NCBI GenBank assembly: GCA_965222485.1
Contig: CBDCUC010000040.1
Location: 620,001 to 684,000 of the forward strand
Length of the DNA: 64,000 nt
Source: CBDCUC01 sp965222485
GTDB taxonomy: Bacteria > Pseudomonadota > Alphaproteobacteria > Rhizobiales > Hyphomicrobiaceae
Reading direction: 5' to 3'
This document shows, one piece after another, positions 61,872 through 64,000 of the stretch (position 1 is its first letter; each line of letters opens with the position of its first letter). Below the pieces are notes generated by a model. It was not told where the DNA came from, ran no database searches, and was given only the letters and a program-made list of their open reading frames with translations. Position numbers and translations under genes: made by a program.

Positions 61872-62770
61872 CAGAAATACCCCTCTTCTTTTTTCTTCTC
61901 CATTGAGCCGATCTGATCCTTGTCGATCAGACGCCCTTGCCGTTCGGAGAGTCGCGAGCTCATCAACTCGTGAATAATGTCATCAATGCTGTCAGCACCG
62001 GATTCAACTGCGCCCGTCAATGGGTAACACCCCAAAGTGCGAAACCGAACCCGCCGCATTTCCGGCTTCTCACCAGGTTCCAAGGGCAGTCGGTCGTCAT
62101 CGACCATAATCACCATTCCATCGCGCTCAACGACAGGCCGTTCCTTTGCAAAGTACAGCGGAACCACCGGAATATCCTCAAGCTTGATGTACTGCCACAC
62201 ATCAAGCTCGGTCCAATCCGACAGTGGGAAGATACGCATACTCTCACCGTCCTTGAGCCGGCAGTTGTAGACGTGCCAAAGCTCGGGTCGTTGATTTCGC
62301 GGGTCCCAGCGATGGTCGGAAGTTCTGTGCGAGAACACGCGTTCCTTCGCGCGCGACTTCTCCTCGTCGCGGCGCGCACCGCCAATTGCGGCATCGAATT
62401 TGAACGCATTGAGCGCCTGCCGCAGCGCTTCCGTTTTCATGATGTCTGTATAGTTTTTGCTTCCGTGCTGAAACGGAGTAATTCCTTCCTCTACCGCCTG
62501 TTTGTTTGTGTGCACGATGAGGTCCAGGCCGAGGTTGCTCGCTATCTCGTCGCGAAACGCGATCATTTCCCGAAACTTCCATGTCGTGTCCACATGCAGT
62601 AACGGAAACGGTATTTTGGAGGGGTAAAACGCCTTCACTGCCAAATGCAGAAGGACAGAGGAATCCTTGCCGATGGAGTACATCAAGACGGGACGCTCAA
62701 ACTGCGCCGCGACTTCGCGCAGGATATAGATGCTCTCTGCTTCAAGATCAGCGAGATGTTTGGGTAGCAT
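61871..62770 (-). CDS. cysD: Sulfate adenylyltransferase small subunit (CysD)
   Basis: 299-residue catalytic subunit of ATP sulfurylase, an ATP pyrophosphatase-type PP-loop enzyme: MYSIGKDSSVLLHLAVKAFY as PP-loop, FPLLHVDTTWKFREMIAFRD, GGARRDEEKSRAKERVFS, WHVYNCRLKDGESMRIFPLS and the C-terminal SERQGRLIDKDQIGSMEKKK. Length and motifs are standard. It is the first gene of the operon, one base overlapping cysNC. The 190 bases upstream separate it from another minus-strand glycosyltransferase gene. Confidence 0.96.
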   Translation of the reverse strand: MLPKHLADLEAESIYILREVAAQFERPVLMYSIGKDSSVLLHLAVKAFYPSKIPFPLLHVDTTWKFREMIAFRDEIASNLGLDLIVHTNKQAVEEGITPFQHGSKNYTDIMKTEALRQALNAFKFDAAIGGARRDEEKSRAKERVFSHRTSDHRWDPRNQRPELWHVYNCRLKDGESMRIFPLSDWTELDVWQYIKLEDIPVVPLYFAKERPVVERDGMVIMVDDDRLPLEPGEKPEMRRVRFRTLGCYPLTGAVESGADSIDDIIHELMSSRLSERQGRLIDKDQIGSMEKKKEEGYF

Positions 62771-62960
62771 TGAGGCCTCAAACTCCGGTGGCTCGGTGTA
62801 GTGGTTGGTCGGCTTCGGGCGCGAGCGGTTCGGCCGGATGCGGTTTCCCGGTCGAACACATCAAGGCAGCAGTTCCCCCGCGCCATTGCGGCCGCAGACT
62901 GTTAGTTCAGATCCCGCAAGGCGGCAAGGTCAATGACTTACCGCAATGCCACCGGGTCCG

Positions 62961-64000
62961 CTAGCCATCCACCCCGTTGATCGCTGTAATATATCGCGAT
63001 GCGATTCGCGCCATGTCGTACTCTTGCTGCATATAGGCGCAGCCTTTACGGCCCATTGCAGCACGCTCGTCGTCAGACATTGTGATGAGGTGCCGCAAAA
63101 CTGTCCACAGCTCTTCTGGCGTGCGAATCCCGGTCGCGATACCGCCCCCCGATTCCGAAACTGGGTCACCACACGCGGCAATTGGCAGCAACGAGGCCAG
63201 GCCGGCCATTAGGTAATCGCCGAATTTGTTGAGCGAGACGCCGTACTTGTAGAGCTGCGGTTTGTCGGTGAGACCGCAATAACCGATGTCTACCTCCGCA
63301 AGGATCGCAGGCAATTCAGCTTTGTCCACGCGGCCGAAGACTTTGACGTTGCCAGGTGCCAGCTGGGCTCTGCGTTGGATCTCATCCTCCAGGACGCCGG
63401 AACCCACAAGGATAATCCCGAAACGATCGGCCATCTCCCGCCCGCCTGGTGTCGTGACGGCATCGATCAGTTCCAAAAGCCCATTTGGCGGCCCCATTGA
63501 TCCAGCGTGAATGGCGATCACGCGCCCGTCACGTTTCCACGCTGAAATTGCTTCGCTGACTTTTTTGGCCGTTTCGCTGGCAACCGTTGGGCGCGCGCCT
63601 AGTGGTTGATTGACCCCGTTTGGAACCCAGACGAACGGCTTGTCTTCGACGCCTATGTCACGGAGGTAGCGATCTGCACGTGGCAGGACTGAAGAAACCA
63701 GATTGGCATGACGATATGCATAGCGCTCCGCAAACGTGCACATAGCAACGAAGGGATGAAATCTTGAGGCGCCGGTAATCTCGGTAATGCTCAACGGCCA
63801 AAGGTCGCGAATCTCAAACACAAGCTTGGCACCAAATTTCCTCGCAAGTCGCGCTGCTGGAATAACCGTGAAGGGGTGTGGGGACGACGCAATGATGGCG
63901 TCGGGTCGTGCAATGTCGCCAGGAACCCATGCCGCAAGTTTTGAAACACCCTGGCAAAAGTCCCACATATTAAAAACGCGTGCGGGGCCGTTTCCCGTAT
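62961..64000 (-). CDS. Family 4 glycosyltransferase (WbuB-like), truncated by the window edge
   Basis: The frame stays open past the internal Met at 63968 to the end of the window (…GPARVFNMWDF), so the N-terminus is missing. Visible features are typical of the WbuB-like GT4 group: IIASSPHPFTVIPAARLARK, LVFEIRDLWPLSITEITG, FVWVPNGVNQPLG, IAIHAGSMGPPNGLLELIDA, and YKYGVSLNKFGDYLMAGLAS in the donor-binding region. It is on the same strand as the sulfate-activation operon, 190 bases upstream. Confidence 0.87.
   Translation of the reverse strand, partial: TGNGPARVFNMWDFCQGVSKLAAWVPGDIARPDAIIASSPHPFTVIPAARLARKFGAKLVFEIRDLWPLSITEITGASRFHPFVAMCTFAERYAYRHANLVSSVLPRADRYLRDIGVEDKPFVWVPNGVNQPLGARPTVASETAKKVSEAISAWKRDGRVIAIHAGSMGPPNGLLELIDAVTTPGGREMADRFGIILVGSGVLEDEIQRRAQLAPGNVKVFGRVDKAELPAILAEVDIGYCGLTDKPQLYKYGVSLNKFGDYLMAGLASLLPIAACGDPVSESGGGIATGIRTPEELWTVLRHLITMSDDERAAMGRKGCAYMQQEYDMARIASRYITAINGVDG

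Noticed and set aside
61937..62602. 221-codon plus-strand open frame opposite cysD
   Set aside because: cysD is unambiguous; the opposite frame shows no family pattern.

Overview
The window looks like chromosomal DNA of an alphaproteobacterium, most likely a halotolerant member of the Hyphomicrobiales. The reasons are a haem-PAS FixL/FixJ pair with an FNR-type regulator, alphaproteobacterial intergenic palindromes, moderately high GC, and a de novo glycine betaine operon typical of salt-exposed organisms. This assignment is inference; no rRNA or other marker gene is present.

Layout. 1-4.1 kb: the tail of an unidentified gene, a single-cysteine periplasmic thiol peroxidase, dispersed GC-rich repeats and a heavily decayed IS3-family element. 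4.1-9.3 kb: an osmoadaptation block (glycine/sarcosine methyltransferase, sarcosine/dimethylglycine methyltransferase, BCCT transporter, divergent GbsR-like regulator with a perfect palindrome over its start codon) and a DUF4166 gene. 9.4-16 kb: tRNA-Ser(CGA), then a leftward run of sensory genes (TetR, cNMP-binding protein, MoaD-like protein, FNR-like regulator, a pseudo-receiver, FixJ, FixL), with a VIT-family transporter and a small conserved protein on the other strand. 16-22.3 kb: a CysQ phosphatase, a secreted four-repeat protein with a strong terminator, an orphan phage/GTA-like DUF2793 protein and a D-2-hydroxyacid dehydrogenase.

22.3-64 kb is almost entirely a surface-glycan locus. 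It holds UDP-GlcNAc(3NAc)A synthesis (WbpA, WbpB, WbpE, with WbpD 30 kb away), pseudaminic-acid-type nonulosonate synthesis (PseB, PseC, and a nine-gene leftward operon with PseH, PseG, CMP-transferase and two different NeuB-family synthases), capsule-type glycosyltransferases, deacetylases, methyltransferases, two sulfotransferase genes and a complete sulfate-activation set (CysD, CysNC, CysQ). The predicted product is a sulfated, acidic, nonulosonate-containing glycan. No Wzx/Wzy or intact ABC exporter is visible, so export must be encoded elsewhere or involve the unusual ABC-like membrane protein at 29-30.6 kb.

The most unusual structure is at 30.9-37.8 kb. A two-gene unit (methyltransferase-like gene overlapping an SGNH-hydrolase-like gene) occurs twice, around a TPR-glycosyltransferase gene. 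The copies have decayed reciprocally: copy 1 has lost the SAM-binding glycines but keeps the hydrolase serine, while copy 2 keeps the SAM motif but has glycine in place of the hydrolase serine. This suggests subunits that work together, and it is the best candidate here for an undescribed glycan-modification system.
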